Shown piece after piece: positions 31,720-38,287 of a stretch of 38,287 nt of DNA. Position 1 is the stretch's first letter. The number at the start of each line of letters is the position of its first letter. A model generated the notes under the pieces. That model worked only from the letters and a program-made list of their open reading frames with translations. It was not told the origin of the DNA and made no database searches. The position numbers and the translations under genes are program-made. The stretch is from an uncultured Prevotellaceae bacterium (GTDB lineage: Bacteria > Bacteroidota > Bacteroidia > Bacteroidales > Bacteroidaceae). The stretch lies in contig CAMVJU010000016.1 in NCBI GenBank assembly GCA_947167935.1, forward strand, positions 1 to 38,287. Direction: 5' to 3'.

Positions 31720-32829
31720 ATGGATATAGAAGAGAAGAAAATCAAAGTTTGCGACCTTATCGCAGGCTACGAAAACGACCCAGACACAGGTGTCCGTGCC
31801 TACAATGGCCGCTTGGACGTCCGTCCGCCCTATCAGCGCGAGTTCCGCTACGATGACAAACAGAAGGAGGCAGTAGTGCATACCATCCTGAAAGGTTTTC
31901 CTCTCAACATAATGTATTGGAGTTTTGAGGACAACGGCAATTTTGAAATGATTGATGGCCAGCAGCGCACTTTGAGCATCTGTGAATTCGTGCAACATGA
32001 TTTCAACATCAAGGATGAACAAGGACATACGCGCTTCTTCAACAGCCTTACCGACGAGGACAAGAAGCGGTTTATGGACTACGAGCTGACGGTCTATTTC
32101 TGCAAGGGAACGGACAAGGAGAAGCTGGACTGGTTCCGCGTCATCAACATTGCTGGCGAAAGGCTGTTTGACCAGGAGTTACTGAACGCCATCTATACTG
32201 GTCCGTTCGTGACCGATGCCCGAAAGTACTTCTCTAAGGACGGATGTCCCGCATACAAGATTGCATCCGACCTGTTGAATGGCGTAGCCCGTGAGCAGAG
32301 CTATTTGGCAACCGTTTTGGCTTGGGTAGCACGAAAGGAAGGCATCAAGGACGTAAGCGAATATATGTCTAAGCACAAGGACGATGCAAATGCAAACCAA
32401 TTATGGGCTTATTTCTCGTCTATCGTAACTTGGGTGCGCTCCACTTTCATTAAGTATCGAAAGGAAATGAAGGGTTTAGACTGGGGCTTCCTCTATGACA
32501 CTTATCACGAAAACATCTACGACACTAACACGCTGGAGAAACAAATCCATGAATTGATGGAAGATGACGAGATTATGAAGAAGTCGGGCATCTATAGTTA
32601 TGTGCTAAGTGGTGACCTGTGTGACCTCAGTTTCCGTACCTTCGACAAGAAACAGAAGCGAGAAGCCTACGAACGTCAGCAAGGTATCTGTCCCATCTGC
32701 GGCAAGCACTTTGAGTTGGAAGAAATGGAGGGCGACCATATCACACCATGGAAGGATGGCGGCGTGACCACGGCTGAGAACTGTCAGATGCTGTGCAGGG
32801 AATGCAACAGAAGAAAAGGAGCAAAATAA
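31720..32829 (+). CDS. DUF262-HNH nuclease
   Basis: This 369-residue protein has an N-terminal DUF262 (ParB/sulfiredoxin-like NTPase) domain with 'VRPPYQREFRYDDKQKEAVVHTILKGFPLN' and 'MIDGQQRTLSI' (DGQQR at residues 79-83). The C-terminus carries a zinc-bound HNH nuclease: 'CPICGKHFELEEMEGDHITPWKDGG...CRECNRRKGAK' (Cys324, Cys327, catalytic His340). DUF262 with HNH occurs in modification-dependent nucleases such as GmrSD-like systems. Here it is the probable restriction partner of the adjacent methyltransferase. The frame is open upstream inside the methyltransferase gene; ATG 31720 is chosen for spacing and domain start. Confidence 0.87.
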   Translation: MDIEEKKIKVCDLIAGYENDPDTGVRAYNGRLDVRPPYQREFRYDDKQKEAVVHTILKGFPLNIMYWSFEDNGNFEMIDGQQRTLSICEFVQHDFNIKDEQGHTRFFNSLTDEDKKRFMDYELTVYFCKGTDKEKLDWFRVINIAGERLFDQELLNAIYTGPFVTDARKYFSKDGCPAYKIASDLLNGVAREQSYLATVLAWVARKEGIKDVSEYMSKHKDDANANQLWAYFSSIVTWVRSTFIKYRKEMKGLDWGFLYDTYHENIYDTNTLEKQIHELMEDDEIMKKSGIYSYVLSGDLCDLSFRTFDKKQKREAYERQQGICPICGKHFELEEMEGDHITPWKDGGVTTAENCQMLCRECNRRKGAK

Positions 32830-32836
32830 TATAGTT

Positions 32837-33736
32837 ATGGCAAAGGAACATGTAGGCAGAACAAAGGCTACAGCTACGAAGACGCTGTATGCAGTAATGA
32901 AGGAGATAAGCCGTCGCGGTGGCAGCATGCCCGCCAAAGACTTGTATCCGTTTGTGGAAGCCAATGTAAGTCTCACTGATTGGGAGAAAGAACCGGCCGG
33001 CAAGAACAAGTATATCCGATGGACGAACAGCTTCCAATTTTACTCCATCAACTACGCCAAGGCGGGGCTTATAGTCAAGAAGAACGGTATGTGGTATCTC
33101 ACGCCTGAAGGTGAGGCCGCCCTCAAACTATCGCCTGAAGAGGTGATGGAAAAGGGCGAGATAGCTTACCGAGAATGGCGAAAGTTAAACCCGAGGGAAG
33201 ACAAGCACGACGAAGAGCCAACGGATGACAACGCCGAGCGAGACAGGGCTGAGGAGCTGAATATGCTGGAATCTGATGCCCGTGAAGGAATCAGGAAATT
33301 CATCATAGCCAAGAGTCCTTACGAATTTCAGGACATGGTGGCAGCGTTGTTGCGGGCTATGGGCTATCATACGCCTTTCATCGCTCCCAAGGGCAAAGAC
33401 GGCGGTATCGACATCACAGCTTACTTAGATCCTTTGGGTGCTCAGACTCCACGTATCAAAGTACAGGTGAAGCATAAGCCAGAAACGGCCATCGGTGCCT
33501 CGGACATTCGCGCCCTGCTAGGTGTGCTCCGTGCTGGCGACATTGCGCTGTTCGTCACCAGTGGCACATTCTCGCCCGATGCTAAGGCCACATGTACCAG
33601 TTCGCGTGAGTTCATCCGCCTGATAGATGGTGATGAGTTCATTGACATGTGGCTGGAGTTCTACGACAAGATGACCGATGACGACAAGAACATGCTGCCG
33701 TTGAAGCGCATCTCTTTCCTTGGGAATAACGAGTAA
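32837..33736 (+). CDS. Mrr-type restriction endonuclease
   Basis: This 299-residue protein has an N-terminal Mrr_N winged-helix domain (about residues 10-115: 'LYAVMKEISRRGGSMPAKDLYPFV', 'YSINYAKAGLIVKKNGMWYLTPEGEAAL'). The C-terminal Mrr catalytic domain has Glu163 in 'YEFQDMVAALLRAMGY', Asp192 in 'KDGGIDITAYL' and the QxK motif Gln210-Lys212 in 'KVQVKHK', so the PD-(D/E)xK site looks intact. Mrr enzymes cut modified DNA; with a methyltransferase in the same operon the specificity must avoid self-DNA. It starts 7 bp after the DUF262-HNH gene. Confidence 0.9.
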   Translation: MAKEHVGRTKATATKTLYAVMKEISRRGGSMPAKDLYPFVEANVSLTDWEKEPAGKNKYIRWTNSFQFYSINYAKAGLIVKKNGMWYLTPEGEAALKLSPEEVMEKGEIAYREWRKLNPREDKHDEEPTDDNAERDRAEELNMLESDAREGIRKFIIAKSPYEFQDMVAALLRAMGYHTPFIAPKGKDGGIDITAYLDPLGAQTPRIKVQVKHKPETAIGASDIRALLGVLRAGDIALFVTSGTFSPDAKATCTSSREFIRLIDGDEFIDMWLEFYDKMTDDDKNMLPLKRISFLGNNE

Positions 33737-33763
33737 CGATATTCTGAAATCAAAAAACGGCAG

Positions 33764-33816
33764 CGGCTCCCTGATTCATCGCAATCAAGGAGCCGTCGCT
33801 ATATGTGGGGGAAAGT
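33764..33816. repeat. Copy 1 of the nqrF-end hairpin repeat
   Basis: CGGCTCCCTGATT, a 6-nt loop, then AATCAAGGAGCCG, followed by about 20 further matching bases (GTCGCT-TATGTGGG). The two stem arms are identical in all three copies while the loop differs. This copy lacks the nqrF-derived part. The rest of 33817-33940 shows no gene. Confidence 0.85.
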
Positions 33817-33940
33817 TGGCGAATCGTTAAACTTTCAAAGAACAAGAATCAAAGCGGACGCTTCAACGTATATGTCTTAAAGTTTCTCTCAGCCCATAGG
33901 CATTTCCGGTTTTAAGGGTTATACATTTTTATAATTGATA

Positions 33941-34144
33941 CTACACTTCCAACTCCCGCAGCAGGTCGTTGAGGATGTAATTGTCGCTCTGTAGTTGCAG
34001 GCCACTATCGGGATTGGTAAGCAGGGCATAGGTATGCGAATTGTATAGGATGTCGAGAGCACGCTCAGCATCAATGTCAAGATGCTTAGCCAACAGGGCT
34101 ACGATGCGGCCTTCCTTGCGCCAAAGTACCTGGTCTCTCATCCT
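33941..34144 (-). CDS. Small protein of a DUF3990 toxin-antitoxin-like trio
   Basis: This 67-residue protein ('MRDQVLWRKEGRIVALLAKHLDIDAERALDILYNSHTYALL...NYILNDLLRELEV') is a small helical protein distantly like DUF3791. Its ATG (34144) overlaps the end of the DUF3990 gene by 7 bp. Longer in-frame extension to 34222 runs inside that gene and is not needed. It is translated as the third gene of the trio, and an antitoxin or accessory role is a guess. Confidence 0.7.
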   Translation of the reverse strand, partial: RMRDQVLWRKEGRIVALLAKHLDIDAERALDILYNSHTYALLTNPDSGLQLQSDNYILNDLLRELEV

Positions 34145-34647
34145 TGGCCTCCTTTCTCCAAGACAGGCTCGCTGCTGATGAAGCGCAGGCAACGGTCTAC
34201 AATGGCCTGACGGCTGATGCACATCTGGTGGGTGGGCTTGGCGAAGCGCAACTGGCCGATGGCTTGCTCGGCAGTAATGCGGCCTGCATAGTAGTCTTCA
34301 ACAGTATCAATGACCTGATCATTGGCCACACCTCCCTCAATGATGTCATAGTCTTTCCAGGGCTCCTCGCCTCGACGGCTGCTGACGATGAAGTCGAGCC
34401 ATTCCTTGTCATAATGTTCCAGAAGAAGACGGCGCACGCCAATAGGCAACTTTGACTCATCGAACTCATAGGTGGAGAGCAGAGGGGTGTTGGCAGCACG
34501 GACGACACAGACACGGCGGGCCCAGCGCTCAGCTTGCTCGCGCAGATTGGTAATGTAGAAGCCGGGGCCAAAGTCGAGCTCACGACGGCCAACGCCGGTT
34601 AGCGGAGCAGGTACGCTGACATAAGAACCATGATAGAGGGTCATCAT
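34138..34647 (-). CDS. DUF3990 ADP-ribosyltransferase-like protein (putative toxin)
   Basis: This 169-residue protein has the DUF3990 pattern: 'LYHGSYVSVPAP' (His6), 'FGPGFYITNLREQAERWARR' (Tyr31), 'STYEFDES', 'EWLDFIVSSRRGE', 'YDIIEGGVANDQVIDTVEDYYAGRITAEQAIGQLRFAKPTHQMCIS'. His and Tyr sit where ADP-ribosyltransferase-like folds bind NAD. The family occurs next to DUF3791 genes and is thought to act as toxin/antitoxin-like pairs; activity here is inferred. ATG overlaps the stop of the upstream DUF3791 gene (ATGA), indicating translational coupling. Confidence 0.82.
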   Translation of the reverse strand: MMTLYHGSYVSVPAPLTGVGRRELDFGPGFYITNLREQAERWARRVCVVRAANTPLLSTYEFDESKLPIGVRRLLLEHYDKEWLDFIVSSRRGEEPWKDYDIIEGGVANDQVIDTVEDYYAGRITAEQAIGQLRFAKPTHQMCISRQAIVDRCLRFISSEPVLEKGGQG

Positions 34648-34892
34648 TGCATTCCTCCTTTCTCATCGGCTTCTTTCAGCTCCCAGTTCTTCAGAGCTTC
34701 CTGTACGTTCCACACCACGCCATCAATGCTTTCGGTATGTAACGTGTCGTAGCAGTCGAACAACAGACGACGTACCAAACCATGCCGCTTCAGACGGTTA
34801 TGCAGCTCGGTGGCAGTAATGCCCATGCGCTGCGCCGTGGCTCCAATGGCCAGCGTGGCGAATTGGGCTTGTGGAACTGTTGCTGTGCTCAT
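34644..34892 (-). CDS. DUF3791 small protein (putative antitoxin)
   Basis: This 82-residue protein has 'ATELHNRLKRHGLVRRLLFDCYDTLHTESIDGVVWNVQEALKNWE', which matches the DUF3791 core (L-H-T-x-S-I segment). As the first gene of the trio, with the DUF3990 start overlapping its stop, it is a good candidate for the antitoxin. It has its own promoter 30 bp upstream. Confidence 0.75.
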   Translation of the reverse strand: MSTATVPQAQFATLAIGATAQRMGITATELHNRLKRHGLVRRLLFDCYDTLHTESIDGVVWNVQEALKNWELKEADEKGGMQ

Positions 34893-34921
34893 AAATATAC
34901 TTGTTGATGATATATCTGCCG

Positions 34922-34952
34922 CAAAGATAGAGATTATTTTTGAAAAAACAAA
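34922..34952 (-). promoter_or_regulatory. Promoter of the DUF3791-DUF3990 trio
   Basis: On the minus strand TTTG (34949-34952), 19 bp, TATCTTTG (34922-34929), about 30 bp before the start codon. Confidence 0.75.
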
Positions 34953-35031
34953 GAAATCAGGAAAAATTCTTGATGACAGATGACAGTTATAAAAAGACGT
35001 GGTATCTGACTGTCGTCTAAAACACCAGAAA

Positions 35032-35113
35032 CGGCTCCCTGATTCTCTACAATCAAGGAGCCGTTGCTTTATTTGGGAAGATTTTCTTCTGTTTATCCTC
35101 CGAAGTTATCGTA
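35032..35113. repeat. Copy 2 of the nqrF-end hairpin repeat, with nqrF last codons
   Basis: These 82 bp match 36078-36159 with 6 differences. They include the hairpin and, on the minus strand, TACGATAACTTCGGAGGATAA split as the last six residues plus stop of nqrF. They directly follow the stop codon (35114-35116) of the secreted-protein gene. Confidence 0.92.
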
Positions 35114-36052
35114 TTACTTTTTCGTCTCCTTCTTGTGCTGCTTCATGTAGCTGTGGTAGGCGTCCACCATCTTCTGGCGCTGCTCGGGCGTGACGGTAAT
35201 CATGCGGACATTGAAGCCCTCCTGGGGCACGAAACCATCCTTGGTGAAATTGAAACTGTAGTTCATCTCGCCATGCATGTCGTCATAGACCTTGCCGTCT
35301 TCACCGTATAACAACTTCAGCCCGTTGTCTCTCTCGTCATCGCCATCGTCGTCAAGGCCGCCCATCCAGCCCATCAGCGGCATCTCCACATTCCACTGTT
35401 TCATGGCAATGACGATATACTTCTTGCCGTCCAAGGTAAATTCGGGCAGCCTGTCGGCAAACGTCTTATTGTATTCCGACAACAGATTCTCGTACAGCAT
35501 GACGGTCATCGCGTCAGAATAGTCAATGCCCGCTTTCTTTTCGGCAGTGGCAAACTTGCGCATTTCCAGCATGTGCCACAATGCCTTCGCAGCATCGCCG
35601 TTCATCAGGTTGAACGCAACGCCCATCCAGCCGCAGCTGATAACATAGTCCCTGTCGACATCCACACCCATCTTCTCAGCACGCATCAGCTCGTCAATGT
35701 AGAACAAGACCTTCTTCACGTCCTGCTTTTCTGAAGCTGCGGTCATCAGCATGACAGCCGACTCAAAGAAGACGGAGTCGGGTACTTCCTTGTTGAAGCC
35801 AGCGGCCTGCTGGTAGATGCGCTCATAGTATCTGGCGGCTCGCGACAAGTTATAGACTCCGCTCTCTTTGTCAAGCAGCATGTGGCCCACCTCCAGTTGG
35901 GCCTGCCAGTTGGTGGGGTTCTCGTCGGCCTCCTTCGACAGGCGCAGATACTTGTCCATACTGCTCTCGTTCTCTGCTGTCTGAGCGTTCACCACTGTTG
36001 TTGTCATTGCGCAGCAAAAGGTGGCTGCGAGCATCATTAGGATTTTTTTCAT
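35114..36052 (-). CDS. Secreted protein of unknown function, TPR-like N-terminal half
   Basis: This 312-residue protein has a signal peptide ending 'TTTVVNAQ' (about residue 24). Residues about 35-185 are helical with repeat-like spacing ('DENPTNWQAQLEVGHMLLDKESGVYNLSRAARYYERIYQQA', 'VLFYIDELMRAEKMG'), suggesting TPR/Sel1-like repeats. The second half ('FTLDGKKYIVIAMKQWNVEMPLMG...YSFNFTKDGFVPQEGFNVRMITVTPEQRQKMVDAYHSYMKQ') is of unknown fold. Only 25 bp separate its start from a hairpin repeat, with no recognisable promoter, so it may depend on read-through from nqr. It appears inserted between two copies of the nqrF end. Confidence 0.7.
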   Translation of the reverse strand: MKKILMMLAATFCCAMTTTVVNAQTAENESSMDKYLRLSKEADENPTNWQAQLEVGHMLLDKESGVYNLSRAARYYERIYQQAAGFNKEVPDSVFFESAVMLMTAASEKQDVKKVLFYIDELMRAEKMGVDVDRDYVISCGWMGVAFNLMNGDAAKALWHMLEMRKFATAEKKAGIDYSDAMTVMLYENLLSEYNKTFADRLPEFTLDGKKYIVIAMKQWNVEMPLMGWMGGLDDDGDDERDNGLKLLYGEDGKVYDDMHGEMNYSFNFTKDGFVPQEGFNVRMITVTPEQRQKMVDAYHSYMKQHKKETKK

Positions 36053-36077
36053 ATTTTTATTTGAATCCTGGCGATAG

Positions 36078-36159
36078 CGGCTCCCTGATTCAATACAATC
36101 AAGGAGCCGTCGCTTTATGTGGGAAAATTATCTTCTGTTTATCCTCCGAAGTTATCGTA
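36078..36159. repeat. Copy 3 of the hairpin repeat, at the genuine nqrF 3' end
   Basis: The part 36139-36159 is coding (last six codons and stop of nqrF); 36078-36138 is the hairpin and spacer. The hairpin has no T run on either side, so it is not a typical terminator. Confidence 0.92.
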
Positions 36160-37407
36160 CATGATGCTTTCTGACTCTACGCCGAGGGAGTCGAGCATAT
36201 CGACAACGGCCTTCGACATGGGGCCGGGGCCGCACATGTAGTATTCGATGTCCTCGGGAGCCTCGTGGTCCTTCAGGTAGGTGTTGAACATGACCTGATG
36301 GACGAAGCCCGGGGTGTACTTCACGCCAGCTGCATCGGCAGCGGGGTCGGGACGGTCGAGGGCCAGGTGGAAGTGGAAGTTGGGATATTCCTTCTCCAAG
36401 CCGAGGAAGTCGTCGAGATAGAACACCTCGTTCAGGGCACGGGCGCCATAGAAGTAGTGCATCTCACGGTCGGTGGTGTGCAGCGTCTTCGTCATGTGCA
36501 TAATCTGTGCACGCAGCGGAGCCATACCGGCGCCACCGCCTACCCAAATCATCTCCTTCTTTGAGTCGAAGTGCGGATGGAAGTCACCGAAGGGACCTGA
36601 CATGATGACCTTGTCGCCGGGCTTCAGCGAGAAGATGTAGCTGGAGGCGATACCGGGATTGACCTCCATGAAGCCGCTCTTGTCGGCCTTGAACGGCGGC
36701 GTGGCGATACGCACGGTGAGCATGAACACGTCGCCCTCAGCCGGATAGTTCGCCATCGAGTAGGCACGGATGGTGGGCTCGGGGTTCTTACACTTGAGCG
36801 GGAACAGACCGAACTTCTCCCAGCTGGGCAGGTACTCGTCGCCGATGAGCGACTTGTCGAAGTCCTTGTCGTAGTCGATGCAGTCGAAAGCCGGGATCTT
36901 GATCTGGGCGTAAGAGCCGGGCAGGAAGTCCATGTGCTCGCCCGGAGGCAGCTGCACCTTGAACTCCTTGATGAACGTGGCGACGTTCTTGTTGGAGATG
37001 ACGGTGCACTCGTATTCCTTCACGCCGAGGATCGACTCGTCGACGTGTATCTTCAGGTCGCCCTTCACCTTGCACTGACAGCCGAGGCGCCAATGGTTCT
37101 TAATCTCCTTACGGGTGAAGTGGGGTTTTTCGCTGTCGAGGATCTCTCCCCCACCCTCAAGCACCTGTACCTTGCATTGTCCGCAGGAGGCCTTGCCGCC
37201 ACAGGCTGAGGGCAGGAAGATGCCGTTCTGGTTGAGCGTGGCCATAAGGTTGTTGCCCTGCGGCACGTTGATAGTGCGGTCGCCGTTGATCTCGATGTTC
37301 ACATTGCCCGATGGCGAGAGATAGTTCTTTGCCACGAGCAGGATGATGACGATGGCAATGATCGTCACCAGGAAAACCAGTATGCTGTATAATATAAACT
37401 GTGCCAT
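36139..37407 (-). CDS. nqrF: Na+-translocating NADH:quinone reductase subunit F
   Basis: This 422-residue subunit takes electrons from NADH. It has an N-terminal membrane helix (about 5-27), a 2Fe-2S ferredoxin domain ('CGGKASCGQCKV' plus a fourth Cys in 'RLGCQCKV'), an FAD domain ('IRAYSMANYPAE') and an NADH-binding domain ('WVGGGAGMAPLRAQIMHM', 'YYMCGPGPM'). The C-terminus 'SIMYDNFGG' is standard. nqrE lies upstream but is separated by 160 bp containing two inverted palindromes, the nearer one ending about 5 bp before the ATG. Confidence 0.97.
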   Translation of the reverse strand: MAQFILYSILVFLVTIIAIVIILLVAKNYLSPSGNVNIEINGDRTINVPQGNNLMATLNQNGIFLPSACGGKASCGQCKVQVLEGGGEILDSEKPHFTRKEIKNHWRLGCQCKVKGDLKIHVDESILGVKEYECTVISNKNVATFIKEFKVQLPPGEHMDFLPGSYAQIKIPAFDCIDYDKDFDKSLIGDEYLPSWEKFGLFPLKCKNPEPTIRAYSMANYPAEGDVFMLTVRIATPPFKADKSGFMEVNPGIASSYIFSLKPGDKVIMSGPFGDFHPHFDSKKEMIWVGGGAGMAPLRAQIMHMTKTLHTTDREMHYFYGARALNEVFYLDDFLGLEKEYPNFHFHLALDRPDPAADAAGVKYTPGFVHQVMFNTYLKDHEAPEDIEYYMCGPGPMSKAVVDMLDSLGVESESIMYDNFGG

Positions 37408-37411
37408 ATTT

Positions 37412-37443
37412 ACCCACCCCCATCCCCTCCCGAACGGGAGGGG
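37412..37443 (-). repeat. Dispersed GC-rich palindrome in front of nqrF
   Basis: CCCCTCCCG-AA-CGGGAGGGG (37424-37443, plus strand) flanked by the tail ACCCACCCCCAT. On the minus strand the hairpin and tail end 4 bp before the nqrF start. Confidence 0.85.
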
Positions 37444-37533
37444 CGTTTAGTTACTTAGGGGGTCTCCTTTTTATTAAGTGTTATACATTTTATAATTCAT
37501 TCTGTAATTCTCCACCATATGTCTATTCAGACT

Positions 37534-37566
37534 CCCCTCCCGCTCGGGAGGGGCTGGGGGGTGGGT
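37534..37566 (+). repeat. Dispersed GC-rich palindrome behind nqrE
   Basis: CCCCTCCCG-CT-CGGGAGGGG (37534-37553) with tail CTGGGGGGTGGGT, in inverted orientation to the copy at 37412-37443. It begins to overlap the DNA just behind the nqrE stop codon (37568). Confidence 0.85.
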
Positions 37567-37567
37567 C

Positions 37568-38191
37568 TTAAATATTTAGTCCTGAGAAGCACATCATAGC
37601 CATGGCCATGAGTCCTACGGTGATGAATGTAATACCCAGTCCCTGCAGCGGCTTGGGCACGTCGCAATACTGCATCTTCTCGCGGATGGCACCCAAGGAG
37701 ACAATGGCCAGCGTCCAGCCGATGCCCGAGCCGACGGCATAGACCATTGCATCGAAGATGTTGGTGATGGCCTGCGTGTTGGTGGGCTCCATGAGGATGC
37801 GCTGCTGCATGAAGAGCGAGGCTCCCATGATGGCACAGTTGACGGCGATGAGGGGGAGGAAGATGCCCAGGGCTGCATAGAGTGAGGGGCTGTATTTCTC
37901 GACCACCATCTCCACCAGCTGCACAATGCCTGCGATGACGGCGATGAAGAGGATGAAGCTGAGATAGCTCAGGTCCATGCCGAAGATGCCGTCGGCGCTG
38001 AGCACCTTGGTCTGCAGCAGATAGTTGACGGGCACGGTGACCAGCAGCACGAAGGTGACGGCGAGGCCCAGTCCCAACGATGTCTTCACAGTCTTCGACA
38101 CGGCCAGATAGGAGCACATGCCGAGGAAGAAGGCAAATATCATGTTGTCGACGAAAATCGACCTGAAGAAAAGACTTATTGCGTGTTCCAT
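37568..38191 (-). CDS. nqrE: Na+-translocating NADH:quinone reductase subunit E
   Basis: This 207-residue membrane protein has six hydrophobic segments. '[26 protein letters not shown]' and '[17 protein letters not shown]' carry the two conserved cysteines of the NqrD/E fold that hold an intramembrane iron site. It pairs with NqrD in the sodium-pumping complex. Its ATG is 3 bp after the nqrD stop. Confidence 0.96.
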   Translation of the reverse strand: MEHAISLFFRSIFVDNMIFAFFLGMCSYLAVSKTVKTSLGLGLAVTFVLLVTVPVNYLLQTKVLSADGIFGMDLSYLSFILFIAVIAGIVQLVEMVVEKYSPSLYAALGIFLPLIAVNCAIMGASLFMQQRILMEPTNTQAITNIFDAMVYAVGSGIGWTLAIVSLGAIREKMQYCDVPKPLQGLGITFITVGLMAMAMMCFSGLNI

Positions 38192-38194
38192 AAC

Positions 38195-38287
38195 TTACTT
38201 CTCCTTATAAAAGTATGCACGATGTACCCAGATAACGATTCCAACGAGGATGAGGGCCATAGCGGGCATCGTCATCATGCCGTTGTT
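38195..38287 (-). CDS. nqrD: Na+-translocating NADH:quinone reductase subunit D, C-terminal end
   Basis: The last 30 residues before a TAA stop (38195-38197) are visible: a hydrophobic helix ending 'ALILVGIVIWVHRAYFYKEK', preceded by 'NNGMMTMPAM'. The position directly upstream of nqrE and the sequence fit NqrD. The rest lies outside the window. Confidence 0.85.
   Translation of the reverse strand, partial: NNGMMTMPAMALILVGIVIWVHRAYFYKEK

Noticed and set aside
36078..36138. Rho-independent terminator of nqrF
   Set aside because: The hairpin is strong but has no T run on either strand in any of the three copies.
33764..36159. Classical integron
   Set aside because: The hairpins are attC-like only in being repeated behind modules; no integron integrase or core attC sequences are visible.
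1..38287. rRNA, tRNA genes or insertion-sequence transposases
   Set aside because: None could be recognised in any gap or frame of the window.

Overview
The window looks like a chromosomal segment of a Bacteroidales bacterium, most likely Prevotella-like (Prevotellaceae). The evidence is: many promoters of the Bacteroidota form (a -33 TTTG about 19-20 bases before a -7 TAnnTTTG), an lpxC-fabZ fusion gene, a short primary sigma factor, a DUF3127 protein, a HU-like DNA-binding protein, a Na+-translocating NADH:quinone reductase operon, and a secreted protein ending in a 'LQG...GLYIINGKK' tail. The genus is an inference.

Region 1 (1-24,001) is mostly core genome: pyrB (partial)-pyrI; a tagaturonate reductase; a secreted SH3-repeat protein; a minus-strand group with a membrane GT2 glycosyltransferase, a large secreted metalloprotease-like protein and a Dpm1-like GT2; lpxC-fabZ; the minus-strand pair dnaN and a DnaQ-fold exonuclease; a DUF3127 protein; an NhaC-type antiporter; a plus-strand run of patatin, PQQ-propeller lipoprotein, alpha/beta hydrolase, trpS and GH2 beta-galactosidase; menA; the primary sigma factor; and trmD.

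Region 2 (24,002-36,060) is accessory. It opens with a 22-bp minisatellite that begins inside the end of trmD. Next come a HU-like protein and a primase-like pair (BT4734/VirE-N domain protein plus PriCT2-DUF3987 protein). A stand-alone ImmA/IrrE metallopeptidase follows, with a degenerate Mrr-like nuclease domain in front of it. After a small unknown gene comes a 485-bp non-coding stretch. This stretch contains a candidate minus-strand small RNA with its own promoter and terminator, an inverted repeat between divergent promoters, and a roughly 300-nt, strongly structured RNA. The structured RNA leads directly into a three-gene restriction-modification-like operon: an EcoRI-family adenine methyltransferase, a DUF262-HNH nuclease and an Mrr nuclease. 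Then come a DUF3791/DUF3990 toxin-antitoxin-like trio and a secreted protein of unknown function.

Region 3 (36,060-38,287) returns to core genes on the minus strand: nqrF, nqrE and the end of nqrD. The last seven codons (six residues and the stop) and 3' hairpin of nqrF are duplicated (82 bp, about 93% identical) behind the neighbouring secreted-protein gene. A third copy of the hairpin lies behind the toxin-antitoxin-like trio. The 3' end of nqrF therefore looks like a repeated insertion point with cassette-like modules.

The two places most worth a second look are the structured RNA plus nuclease/methylase block (about 30.1-33.7 kb) and the hairpin-delimited modules behind nqrF (33.76-36.16 kb). 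All calls come from reading the sequence. No database search or folding program was run.
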